Assembly (NCBI RefSeq): GCF_963678635.1
Contig: NC_087068.1
Span: 39,953,649 to 40,017,648 of the forward strand
DNA length: 64,000 nt
From: Symsagittifera roscoffensis
Lineage: Eukaryota; Xenacoelomorpha; Acoela; Convolutidae
Direction of reading: 5' to 3'
The translations under genes were made by a program, and so were the position numbers. Every line of letters begins with the position of its first letter. Position 1 is the stretch's first letter. Shown here piece by piece: positions 47,935 to 58,101 of the stretch. The notes under the pieces were generated by a model. That model saw nothing but the letters and a program-made list of their open reading frames with translations. It was not told the DNA's origin and searched no databases.

Positions 47935-50091
47935 TTCTGATTTTAGTTAGTTTTTGTATCGTTTTTTCGTCGGGAATTTCAGGTCTCCAAACCCTCGTAT
48001 TCGTACTAACACTCTCCTTCGCATTCGTATTTGTATTAGCATTCGTATTCGCATCCGTTATCGTATTCGCATTGGCGTTGGTATTAGTATTCGTCGTATT
48101 CGCCGTCGTCTTCTTCTTCTTCTTATTCTTCTTCTTACTCGATGTCACTTTGGCAGTTTCGTCGGTCATCGCAGCCGCAGGAGTCACTGAAACGTCCATT
48201 GGCACATTCGCTGGCGCTATCATTGGCACTTTTGCTGGCGTGCTCACTGCCGCATTTACTGGTACATTTGGCGCTGGAGTTTGCTGCATCGTCGGGGGCG
48301 TTTTTGGTTGCTGCTGAGGTGTTAAGTTAACGTTTCTTGAAGTATTTGCCGGCATTTGAAAATGTTGCCTGCCTAATTGCTCCAAGTAGGTACTCGATGC
48401 TGCAAATGGTCCTGTTACTTCAGTTTGCACTGGCATTGCGTTCGGATATGAATTCTTTCTATAGGGTATCCAAGGTTGCTCTTGCTGCTGTTCGGGATCC
48501 AAGTATAATACGCGCTGATTCTTGGTCGTTTTGTATACCGGCTCTTGGGAATCGGATCGTTTTATTGATCTCGGTTGATTATTATCTCTCCTACTGTGAC
48601 CTCCGTACTTTGGAATATTGGAAGAAATCCCATAGTTTGTCAAATCTGCTGGACGACCCGCTGCTTTTTGTGTCCTTAACTGCTGCTGGTTGTCATCATA
48701 CCCTTGCATGTCTCCACTTTGATGAAAAAAATTGATGGCCGGCACTGGTTGGCTTTTTTTCGAGCCTGCAAACGTTGCTTCAAACCCATCTTGCATTGGG
48801 TGGGGATACGATCCTCTTCTTCTGGGGCCAGATGCTGAAACAGGAAGTGGAGGGTCGTATGGTTCTTGGGATGCAGATCGAACATGGGCTCCGAGCTGGG
48901 TTCGATGTCTAAATTGAGGTGTACTGAATGCATCATGCAGGGTTGATAGCGGTTGCATCTGAAGTCCTGTCGGTTGCTTCAGTTGCGATGTCGGATGCTG
49001 CACAAGTGGTTTCGGAGACTTCAACGGAGATGTCGCTTGCATCTGAAATCCTGTCGGTTGCTTCAGCGGTGATGTCGGATGCTGCACAGGTGCTGTTGGA
49101 GGCTTCAACGGAGATGTCGTTTGCATCTGAAGTCCTGTCGGTTGCTTCAGCGGTGATGTCGGATGCTGCACAGGTGGTGTCGGAGGCTTCAACGGAGATG
49201 TCGTTTGTATCTGAAGTCCTGTCGGTTGCTTCAGCGGTGATGTCGGATGCTGCACAGGTGGTGCTGGAGGCTTAAACGGAGATGTCGTTTGCATCTGAAG
49301 TCCGGTCGGTTGCTTCAGCGGTGATGTCGGATGCTGCACAGGTGGTGTTGGAGGCTTCAACGGAGATGTCGGTTGCATCTGAGTTTCTGTCGGTTGCTTC
49401 AACTGTGATGTCGGATGTTGCACATGTGGTATCGGAGACTTCAACGGAGAAGTCGTTTGAATCTGAGGTCCTGTCGGTTGCTTCAGCGGAGATGTCATCT
49501 GAATGAGAGGTGCTGACGGTTGCTTCAACGGAGATGTCGTTTGAATTAGAGGTGCTGACGTTTGAATCTGAGGTGCTGTCGGTTGCTTCAGTGGAGATGT
49601 CGTTTGAATCAGAGGTGCTGTCGTTTGAATCAGAGGTGCTGTCGGTTGCTTCGCTGGAAATGTCAGTTGCTTCTGCTGTGGTGTCGGATTTGCAGACGTT
49701 GCATGCAATCCTTGTATTGTATTCGAAGGTGACGCTCGTGGAGGCGAATCCTGCGATTTTGTTGGACTTAAAGTAGCTCCTAACATTTCGAAAGTATTCC
49801 TGGTTGCTCCTTTTGTTGGTTGTTCCTTCTTGCTCCCGGTAGACGTTACACGCTGACTTCCTCGACTGGGGTTCTGAGACGCTGATCGTGAGCCTCCACG
49901 CGATAGTGTTTGAGAAACTCCTCTTTGATTTTTTGCGTTGAACTTAGTTGAAGGCATCAATGAGTGGGGAGCTTGATTATAATGAGTACCAGATGAAATA
50001 CGAGAGGAAGATGAAGATCCAATCGGCGCTGCAGGATGTTTCAGACCATAACGACCAATCCAACGATTTCTTTTTTCGTATGGTGCTGGAT
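47932..50091 (-). CDS. Large Pro/Gln/Thr-rich repeat exon (exon B)
   Basis: A 2,160-bp exon, open throughout in one minus-strand frame (720 codon equivalents). The acceptor is tttttttag before 50,091 and the donor is gg|gtgagtac after 47,932. Both boundaries are phase 1. A frame continues above the first ATG at 49,957 to the acceptor (PAPYEKRNRWIGRYGLKHP), so the ATG is not the start. Order: Ser/Arg-rich N-terminus; Thr/Pro/Gln tandem repeats (about 49,700-48,930) with 14- and 28-residue periods around TSPLKxPT; Gln-rich middle (LDPEQQQEQPWIPY); Pro/Ala-rich part; lysine cluster SSKKKNKKKKKTT, a possible nuclear signal; Asn/Thr run; and a charged end RPEIPDEKTIQKLTKIRKG. It is predicted disordered, and I recognise no catalytic domain. 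A single clean frame of this length amid dead repeats argues for a live host gene. Confidence 0.8.
48930..49700 (-). repeat. 84-bp coding minisatellite in exon B
   Basis: The ctgtcggttgcttcag landmark recurs every 84 bp (49,051, 49,135, 49,219 and on). Each unit encodes 28 residues made of two related 14-residue halves (TSPLKQPT... and TSPLKPPT...). Towards 49,700 the pattern shortens to 14-residue single halves such as APLIQTTSPLKQPT. The units are highly similar in DNA, showing recent homogenisation. Confidence 0.9.
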
Positions 50092-51307
50092 CTAAAAAAA
50101 ATTTTTCTTATCATCCCTTGAACAATTTTTTAGTGAATTTTTAGCGAAACCCATTTTGTAACGCATAATCACACTTTTACTTTTTCGGTCGGAACAAACA
50201 GTAGCAAAACATTACAAATCGCAAAATTACTTTCCCTAATTTTTTGTTATTAGCTGGTTTTTCCGACTGCTGTATAAATTTTTTCGAATCTTATCGATCC
50301 TAAGAGTTCAAGTTTTCAAGTTTAAAGTTTAAAGCTAAAGCTTAAAGTTTAAAGTTTGGGGTAGGCGGGATTCAAACTTTTGTTGAAAAATTTTTCATTT
50401 TTTTTGAACGAGGGAAATGAAATTATGAGATATCCGAAATAACCTAACTATGGCCAAATATTCTGCGGCGCAGTCAATTTAATGAAAAAAAACGACTTAA
50501 AAAGAGTTTTTAGACCTTTTTAGGAAATTTTTAGCCAAGAAACTGTTTTTTCGGCGCGCTCTCCCCGCAAAAGTAGTATATTTCCGTGGTGCAGTTAGAA
50601 AAAACTTAAATGAATTCACCCAAAACTTCGGAGAGACAAAAAATTTAAGAAGATCAACCTGTCGGTCCATTTTGACGGAATTTGCATGCAATTTGGTTTT
50701 TCAGACAAACTTCTGCATGGTAAGGCAGCATTTACATGCAAAATTTGTCAAAAACAGATCAGTTGCTCTTTCCATTAATGTTGTGTGTTCAAAATTTTTG
50801 CAATTAATTTTCTAGTTAATTTCTTGCAAATTGTTGACAATACCTTTTGATGGTAAGTTGAATAACATAAAAGTACTCACTATAAAGACCATTTTAAGTA
50901 ACTAATTACCTAAACTGCTATGAATTCTGGACCAAAGAAAACGTTCGAGGTCGCCGATAATGCCAACAACTTAGCATGAGTTATTGCTCGAACAAATTTT
51001 GCATTGGCATTTTTTTGTGCATTGAGAAAGAATAAATTGAGTTTCAATGTGACCTTGAGATAAATTATTTGTCTCATTAACTTTTCAATGCAAAATATAA
51101 TTATTAGCAAAAAGTTCGGACAGACAAAAATAATTAAAAAGAGAAAATTCAAATATGCATGCAAAAATTGCTCAAAATTTGCAGATTGCTCTTTTTAATT
51201 ATTTCTGTCTTTCCGAACTTTTTGCAACTCTCTCTAACCACTCCGGACAGAAACAATTGATTGAAAAAGCTATCTGCTAAATTTTCATTAACTTCGCATG
51301 CAAAATA
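50092..51307 (-). other. Intron upstream of exon B, no gene seen
   Basis: AT-rich and stop-dense, beginning with the acceptor tract at 50,092-50,101. A gtgagta string near 50,872-50,880 on the minus strand could be a donor of a tiny exon, but its phase does not fit exon B. Confidence 0.5.
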
Positions 51308-51990
51308 CAGTGCTGATTTAAATTATCCGGACAAAACGAACAAAACTTAAATTGTTAGACGCGTTTTTCTCAAATTGGGTTAAGATTAGACAAAAAGTGA
51401 AGAGAACATAAGTTGCTTACAATTTCACCATTATGGTGCCATTTTTTCTCCGAAATTCTCAACAAAAACTTTACCAAAAGTAAGTTATTTTGGATTTTTT
51501 CAATTAATCAAGAATTAGGCTGCAGCTACTCTGTTCATTGATGAGAAATATATATCACAAGAAGTTTCTTACACAGCCCAACAAAGTTCTAGAAGGGTTA
51601 AACCTCCGAAACCTGTATGAGAGAAATCAGTTTTGCTTGATAGTCAAGAAACGTGATTTTTAATACATAAAACCCAAAACCTTTAGTTAAAATCAATTTT
51701 TAAACATTTTACACAAATGTTTGGAGAATTAATCCTTCTAGAACTTTGTTGGGCTGTGTAAGAAGCTTCTTGGGATATATAATTTTAATCAATGAACAGT
51801 TGTTTCAGCGTAATTCTTGATTGTCTGAAAAAAGTCAAAATGACCCTTTTTTTTCTGGTAAAATTTTGGTTGGGAGTTTCAGAGAAAAAAAAATGCACCA
51901 AATTAGTTCTGAATTAGTTGAATTGAGAAAAACGTGATTGAAAATTCAATTTTTTTTTTCATTTTGTCCTGATATTTTAAATCAACACTG
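51308..51990. mobile_element. Fold-back element, second copy
   Basis: Starts cagtgctgatttaaattatc and ends in a diverged inverse, ttttaaatcaacactg. Arms of about 300 bp (51,308-51,607) and 268 bp (51,723-51,990) pair with more mismatches than the 46,151 element. TA precedes it but AA follows, so the target duplication has decayed. Confidence 0.85.
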
Positions 51991-52018
51991 AATGGGCAGT
52001 CCGTTTTTTATGCAACAA

Positions 52019-52648
52019 CAGTGCTGATTCAAGTTGTCCCGATAAAACGAATTAAAATTAAAATTCAAAACGTTACTTCTCATCAAATGGCGGAGTTAAT
52101 TGTTGCGTGGGATTGTAGCTCATCTAATAGGTGCAATTTTTTTGCCAAATTGTTGCCCAATTTTAACCTTAAAAACGATCGCTTTGTTTTCTTTCAATTA
52201 AAATTTACGCCAAAACATTCCGTTGCAACGCTGAAAAAAGGTGATTATTTTTGTATCTGAAATTAGTTTGATATATGAAGCCTTGAGAAGGTATGACCTT
52301 CAATTTTTCAAGTGAATCAAAATCCAAATTCTAAATAGTCAATGAATGTTTTTTGGCTTTAAAACAAAAAATTGGTTTTTAAAAGCACAGAAAGAAAAAA
52401 ATTTACCCTTTTACATGAGGGAATTACTGGCATAAGTTTTACCAGCAATTGAATTTATCAGCAAATGACTCGAAAAATACCAAAAAAATCATTTTGGGGT
52501 AAAATTTTGGGTCTAAGTTCTGCATATTATATTGCACCATAAAAGTTGTGCTAAAAATGGGGAAGATTTTATTTTCCCAACTATTTATCTGCAATCAATC
52601 CAACTAAAGAAGAAAGTATTTTTATTTTCATTTTTTGTCCGGATAGTG
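52019..52648. mobile_element. Fold-back element, third and oldest copy
   Basis: Begins cagtgctgattcaagttgtc only 28 bp after the previous element and ends near tttgtccggatagtgta. It shares gtgcaattttttt, the ggggtaaaattttgggtct stretch and the inverted layout, but with many changes. Its left arm holds a 79-codon open frame (52,021-52,260) that has no meaning of its own. Confidence 0.7.
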
Positions 52649-54760
52649 TATGTCGGCTTTTCAAATTTCGGCCAATTGCGCCCTTTCTAAAGTAATTCTC
52701 TCTGTTTTAATTTTACTGCTTCTTAAATAAAATGTTTAGTTTCATTTCAGTTGAGAGCATTATCAATTGTTGCTCCGACCATATGAAAAATGGGGATAAA
52801 CTTTGTATTCGCATATGGTTTAGTTTTTTTTCGTTTTCCAAGCAAAATCCAGTACAACAATTATGTACGGTAATGGCGAGTCAACTGATAAATCTTGGCT
52901 CATTTCCAAATTCCCACGCCTCTCATAAAATTGCAAAACAAAGCGGTTCATAAATTGTTCACACGGCAAATTGCATGTTAGAAATTTTGTGAAAATTTAG
53001 TTTTAACTGAAAGAATTATTTTTGGAGAACTTCAGCGCCATTTGTGATTCAGCGCCAAATCATCAAGAAATCAAAAAGCTTGCTTTTTTTAACTTCGTTT
53101 TTGTTATTTTTTTTGTATTCTTATTTGTTTTTCTAAGAAAAGGTTGTCCAATATGCCTATTTAGCTATAACTGTCGAATGATGCTACGGTTCAATTTTTG
53201 GCTCATATCATCTTGTTGCACCAGGCAGAAAGTAAAAGTCATGAATATGATTTTTTATAGACCATGGTCTGAACATTCTGTGCTAGTTGCACAGTTGCCG
53301 GCTATCCTTGTTGTCATTAGATTTTGGTAGGTACTTAGTTAAGCGCAAAATCCGTGACCATAAGGTTTTAAGTAGAGATATCAGAAAATAAGGATTTTGT
53401 GGTTGCTGTGCAAGTAGCACTAAATTTTCCGTTCATATTTTAAAAATACACAAAATGATTTCTTTCATAAGTTTTTCAGATAAGTGTTGTTTTGGTTGTG
53501 CGTGGTGTGATGAAAAGATCTGAAAAAAAACTAAAACTTGAGTGTAACCGAAGGTCCGAAAATGCTGCTAAAAACTTTCGAATTAAAAACATTTACTAAA
53601 GTTTCATCGCTTATCCTTCTATAATAGACCTGCTCTTTTTTTACTCGCTCGAAATAGGATTTTAACTTAAAAATTTCAAACTGGTTCTTCTGGTTACTGG
53701 AAATTTTTTTTGAAAATTTATAATATTGTTCAAATCAAGATTGAAAGGGCTTAAGTATAGTTTTTTGTCGTAAGGTTTGGATTGAAAAACAAAATAGGCT
53801 TGCTCGCTCACCTTGTTGGCACAAAATTAGACCAAAAATCAAAATTTCAATCAAAATTTCAGGTCGAAATTTTAAAAAAATCCATTTCTTTGTCTTTTTC
53901 CTTCTAACATAATTCGACGGGTATAGCTTACAATTTTTGGCGGATAAATATGAAAAAAAATATATTGCTTGCAATTTTTGACGAATACAGAAAAAAAATG
54001 TTGCCTGACCTCAAAACAAAAATGCTTGTTAAATTAGGCCAATTTAAGATAAGTAATTTGTCCAGGCTTCCATTTTTTTTAACGGCACCTAGGCTTGGCA
54101 GCGAATTAATGCGAATCAGAAGTAATTGCAATTTGAGTTTTGGTGGCTAATTTATCCAAATATTACGTTATCAGACTCCAGTTTTATCATAATGAGCAAA
54201 GGAAAACAACGAGGCCCAGTTAAAATTGAAGAAACGTGTTCGAAGAAACGTAAAAATACAAACTTTTTATGTTAGGGAGATGTTTGCCACCGGATTCTTC
54301 ATTTTAAATGAATATCGAAATAAAAAAACTAATCTTTTTTTTTGTAAAATGAAAATTTCCTCAGATCAGACTACTAGGTTTTTTCTACAAAGAACTAGGA
54401 TGTGAACGCTTATGCAGAGTTTTTTTTGCACCACATTTTTTCAGTTAAACCGTTGTTCTAAAAGTGGCTGGGTAATTTATCGAAATCTTTATGGTTGGGC
54501 AGAATGGTTGAGTAACTTTATCGAAAAATTTATCGAAACCTCAAAAGTATCGAAACAACAACTTAAGAAATTGATAGACGTTCTTTTTTGAAAATTAGGG
54601 CGTAGCTGTTTCTGCAAAATACTTTCAAAATTGGTGCCTTCAATTGAAAACTTAATCTCAGATTATGTAAGTTACTTTTTCAGTGAAGTTAAAAAAATTT
54701 TTTAAACACGTCGAAAAAAATACATGTTAGTCATTTTTTTTCTACAACAAACAGATTTTG
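52649..54760. other. Intronic or intergenic DNA, no gene seen
   Basis: AT-rich with short unrelated frames in all phases. Frames at 52,732-52,953 and 53,022-53,330 lack codon or domain support. I see no clear repeats with the rest of the window. Confidence 0.5.
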
Positions 54761-57600
54761 AAGGTTGTATCAGAGAGCATTTGTAGAAAAGAACGCGCCG
54801 CGCAAACGAGGTCTCATTTTCGATTCAAAAATTACACTTTTTGATGACAATTACTTCGAAAAAAAATTGAGTTCAGCCGTTTTTGGAGAGGAGCTCCCCA
54901 AAACTCGTTTTTTCTGGTTGAACTTAAAATCTTGGTTTGAGAAAAGATCAAAAATCTAAAAACATGGGTCCAACATTCCTTCCATAGACAATTTTGAATA
55001 CTATAGAAAATGGGGTTTGCTAGCAGGAGACAAGGAGAATCAGCACGCACACAAGGAAGTAAGTATCTTTCTTTTCGTGAAAATCGATACAGTGGTTTCT
55101 GAGAGAAATAAGTCTTTTATTTAGAGAGAAATCAATAAATTTTCTAAAGAAAATCAGAAAATCATAATAATTAACATAAAACCAAAATCCCATACATTTT
55201 GATAAAACTTAATTAGATACACTCTGAACATAGAGAATCACAAAAAAAAGTTTTGATTGCAGATTGGTTTGAATACTATGGAAAATGGGGTATGCCAACA
55301 AGAGACAAGGAGAATCCGCTTACACACAAATAAGTAAGGATTTTTTTTGGTGAAAACCGATAGTGGTTTTTGAGAAGAACAAGTTTTTTCTAGAAAATTC
55401 ATTATTTTTTACAAAGCGTCTCAGAAAATCAAAAAAAAACCAAATCACATTTTGACAAATCTTAATTGAAGACAATGTGAACATAATGAATCGCAAAACA
55501 AATTTCAATTGACGCTTATTTTGAAAATATCTGAATCTTTAAATAGCCTTTTTGCGCTCTAAAACCTAGAAAAGTTGAAAAAAAAGTACAAAGGTGATTT
55601 TTTCACTTTGCTTAATGCTGAGCCTGAGCTTCCCTGATAAAAAAACTAAACTAGCAAAAAAACTATTTTGTCAAAAAAAACACTACTTTTAAAACAAAGG
55701 CTTTTTTCCTGAAAAAATATTCATCCTCAAGGCTTCAAACAGTAAAAATAGCTTGGTGAACTGTATAAAATAGCAGCCAGTACACAGGCTGTGAAACAGA
55801 CAGGTCATTCGCCATTTTTGTTTCATTTCTGCATGTAAAATTACTTGCCCTGCAAAAAGTCAGAAACTATACGAAATTGTATAAAAAATACTCTTGTTTG
55901 TCGAAACATCAAAAAACATTAAAATCGAACACTGTTGTTGGAAGTTTTATGGTTCTTAAATTGTTATCTATCGTGTTATTGCACCAAAAATTTGCACTTT
56001 GGTTAAGTTTCACTGATACTATATTGATTATTATTGTACTTACATACCAAATCAAGGGTCTTTTTCCTTGTTGAATATATTATCATATTCAGAGCAACTC
56101 AGGTTTTAAAGGTTGATTCAGAGAGGATTCTTTAGAGAGGAAAGTGTTGCAAACGCGTTCTTTGGATTGAACCCAGAAATTTGAATTTGTTAATGGCTAT
56201 AATTAAGGATGTGAAGCACTTGGGCTCAGCTGTTTACGAAGAGTAGCTCCGGAATTGGATTTTCTGGCTCATCAAAAGCCCCGGAATTGGATTTTCTGGA
56301 ATCAAAACAATTATTAAAAAAATCAAATCTTTGTGATGCATTTTAATTGAATACAACTAGAAAAAAATTAATCACAAAGTTTTTTTTTTATTGTCGTTTA
56401 TTTAGCAAAATCTGGATCATGAAATAGTTTTTCTGCGCTCTAAAACCTAGAAAATGAATTCTATTTGAAACAAAAGTTCAAAGGTGGTTTTTATGCTGAG
56501 CCTGAACTTACCTGTTAAAAAAATTAACCGAGCAAAAAAAAACTCCTCCTTTCCTTTTATATCTGAGACTTTTTTCTTGAAAGAAAAATAAGTCTACATG
56601 ACGGCAAACAGTAAAAAAAGCTTGGTGATTCATATAAAATAGCACTCACTATACAGCAATCACTTTTTCTTTTCGTTTCTGCATGTAAAATTCTTTGCCA
56701 AGCAAAAAATCAAAAACTCTACCAATTTGTAGAAATTACTATGGTTCGTCGAAACATAAAAAATTATCAAAATTAACACAGACAAGGAATTACGGCTTTT
56801 TTGTTTCGTGAAAACTGATGCATTGGTTTCTGAGAACAACAAGTTTATTTTGTAAGAGAAATCAAAACCTGTTCCAAAGTGTCTCAGAAAATCAAAATAA
56901 ATTATACAAAAACAAATCACGTTCTTTTTGACGAGCTTTAGTTGAATATAACATGAAAACAATGAATCACAATTTTTTTTTGATTGACGCTCGTTTTGCA
57001 AGTTTTGGATCATTAAATAGTGTTTTGCTCTCCAAAACCTAAAAAACGAAAAGTACTTGAAATAAAAGTTTAAAGGTGAAATTAAACCTTTTTGCAATTT
57101 GCTTAATACTGAGCCTGAACTTAATACTTCCTGTTAAAAAAACTAAACTAGCAAAAAAAAAGATTTTCTTAAACATAAAACTTCTTTTATATCAGAGGCT
57201 TTTTTCCTGAAAGAAATTTTTATCCACATGACATTAAACAGTGAAAATAGCTTCGTGAATTATGTAAAACAGCGAACAGTATATTGGCCGGGAAGCATAG
57301 ACAGGTCATTTAATAATCAATTTTTCATTTCATTTATGCTTAGCATATTACTTGTCATGCAAATCGTCAGACTTGTAGAAAAATCTGTTGTTCATTAAAA
57401 CATCAAAAAACATCAAAATCAAATACTGATGGTGAAAGTTTTATAGATTTCATTTTGTTGTTGTAATATTGTATCTCAAAACTTCGCTTTTGATTTAGTT
57501 TCCTTGTAACAAAATTGATTATTAGTGTACTTACCTACCAATTCATGGGTAATTTTTCTTTCTTGAAACTATAATCATCTTCAGAGCAACCTGTTTTTGT
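54761..57600. repeat. Degenerate tandem array within the 8-kb interval
   Basis: Three related segments recur. The gcgctctaaaacctagaaaa string or its variant is at 55,553, 56,436 and 57,029. A block with catgtaaaatt...gtcgaaacat or its variant is at 55,830, 56,682 and 57,330. The gaatactat.gaaaatgggg block is doubled at 54,998 and 55,271. The segment 54,770-54,960 and the one at 56,110-56,280 resemble the ~170-bp subrepeats of 4,150-5,340, so the two repeat regions share an ancestor. Confidence 0.7.
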
Positions 57601-58097
57601 GAAAATTTTATTCTCCACGAAACGCATGCCGACTTACACATCTACTGGCGCATTTTAAATTAAGCGGTTATAAACGGGCTTATTTTGACAGACTAGCCCG
57701 TTAATAGTTTCAATAGTTTCTGTAGTTTCTGCACAAATCACAGAAAACACAATTATTGTGATTGGTATTGTTATTTTGTACATATGATAATTTCAGTTTG
57801 AAAGTGTTAACGAAGTGCCATAGCTGAGTATTTTACTTTTCCCCACCTGATAGCTTTTACAAGTCATTTTTGTGCGCTTTTCCGGATTACTACAAAAATC
57901 GGCATGTGGACTAATTAGGCTATGGCAAACATATTTGGTCTTCATACTTAAACTTGAACTCCTCGTTATACTATGAAGGTGATACATATGTAAGATAGGG
58001 GTAAACGAAAAAAGAGCCCATTTACATAAAAAGCTTATAATTGAATAAAATGAAAAGTTTCAAAATCGATTTGAAGAACTAGAAGAAAAAAAACTCA
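57601..58097 (-). other. Intron start downstream of exon A, no gene seen
   Basis: Contains a short repeat of gtttc...tagtttctgtagtttctg near 57,705-57,732. The donor of exon A is at its right edge. Confidence 0.5.
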
Positions 58098-58101
58098 CTT
58101 G
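58096..58101 (-). other. Splice donor of exon A
   Basis: Minus-strand acaa|gtgagt. Reading through it gives SEFFFF and then a stop, so the boundary before it is well supported. Phase 1 matches the acceptor of exon B, 8 kb downstream. Confidence 0.75.

Noticed and set aside
47889-48317. Plus-strand 142-codon hydrophobic frame
   Set aside because: It is antisense to the Asn/Thr/Lys-rich part of exon B; the Val/Phe/Leu-rich composition is the complement of those codons.
48928-49776. Long plus-strand open frames with a 28-residue repeat, antisense to exon B
   Set aside because: They exist only because an 84-bp repeat without stops in one frame can also lack them on the other strand. The minus-strand frame is longer, extends beyond the repeats and has splice sites at both ends.
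50872-50890. Possible tiny first exon (ATG...gtgagta) upstream of exon B
   Set aside because: The phase does not match the exon B acceptor, and the encoded piece would be only four residues.
53022-53330. Plus-strand 102-codon frame between the two exons
   Set aside because: The Phe/Val/Leu run comes from T-rich DNA. No homology or splice support is visible.
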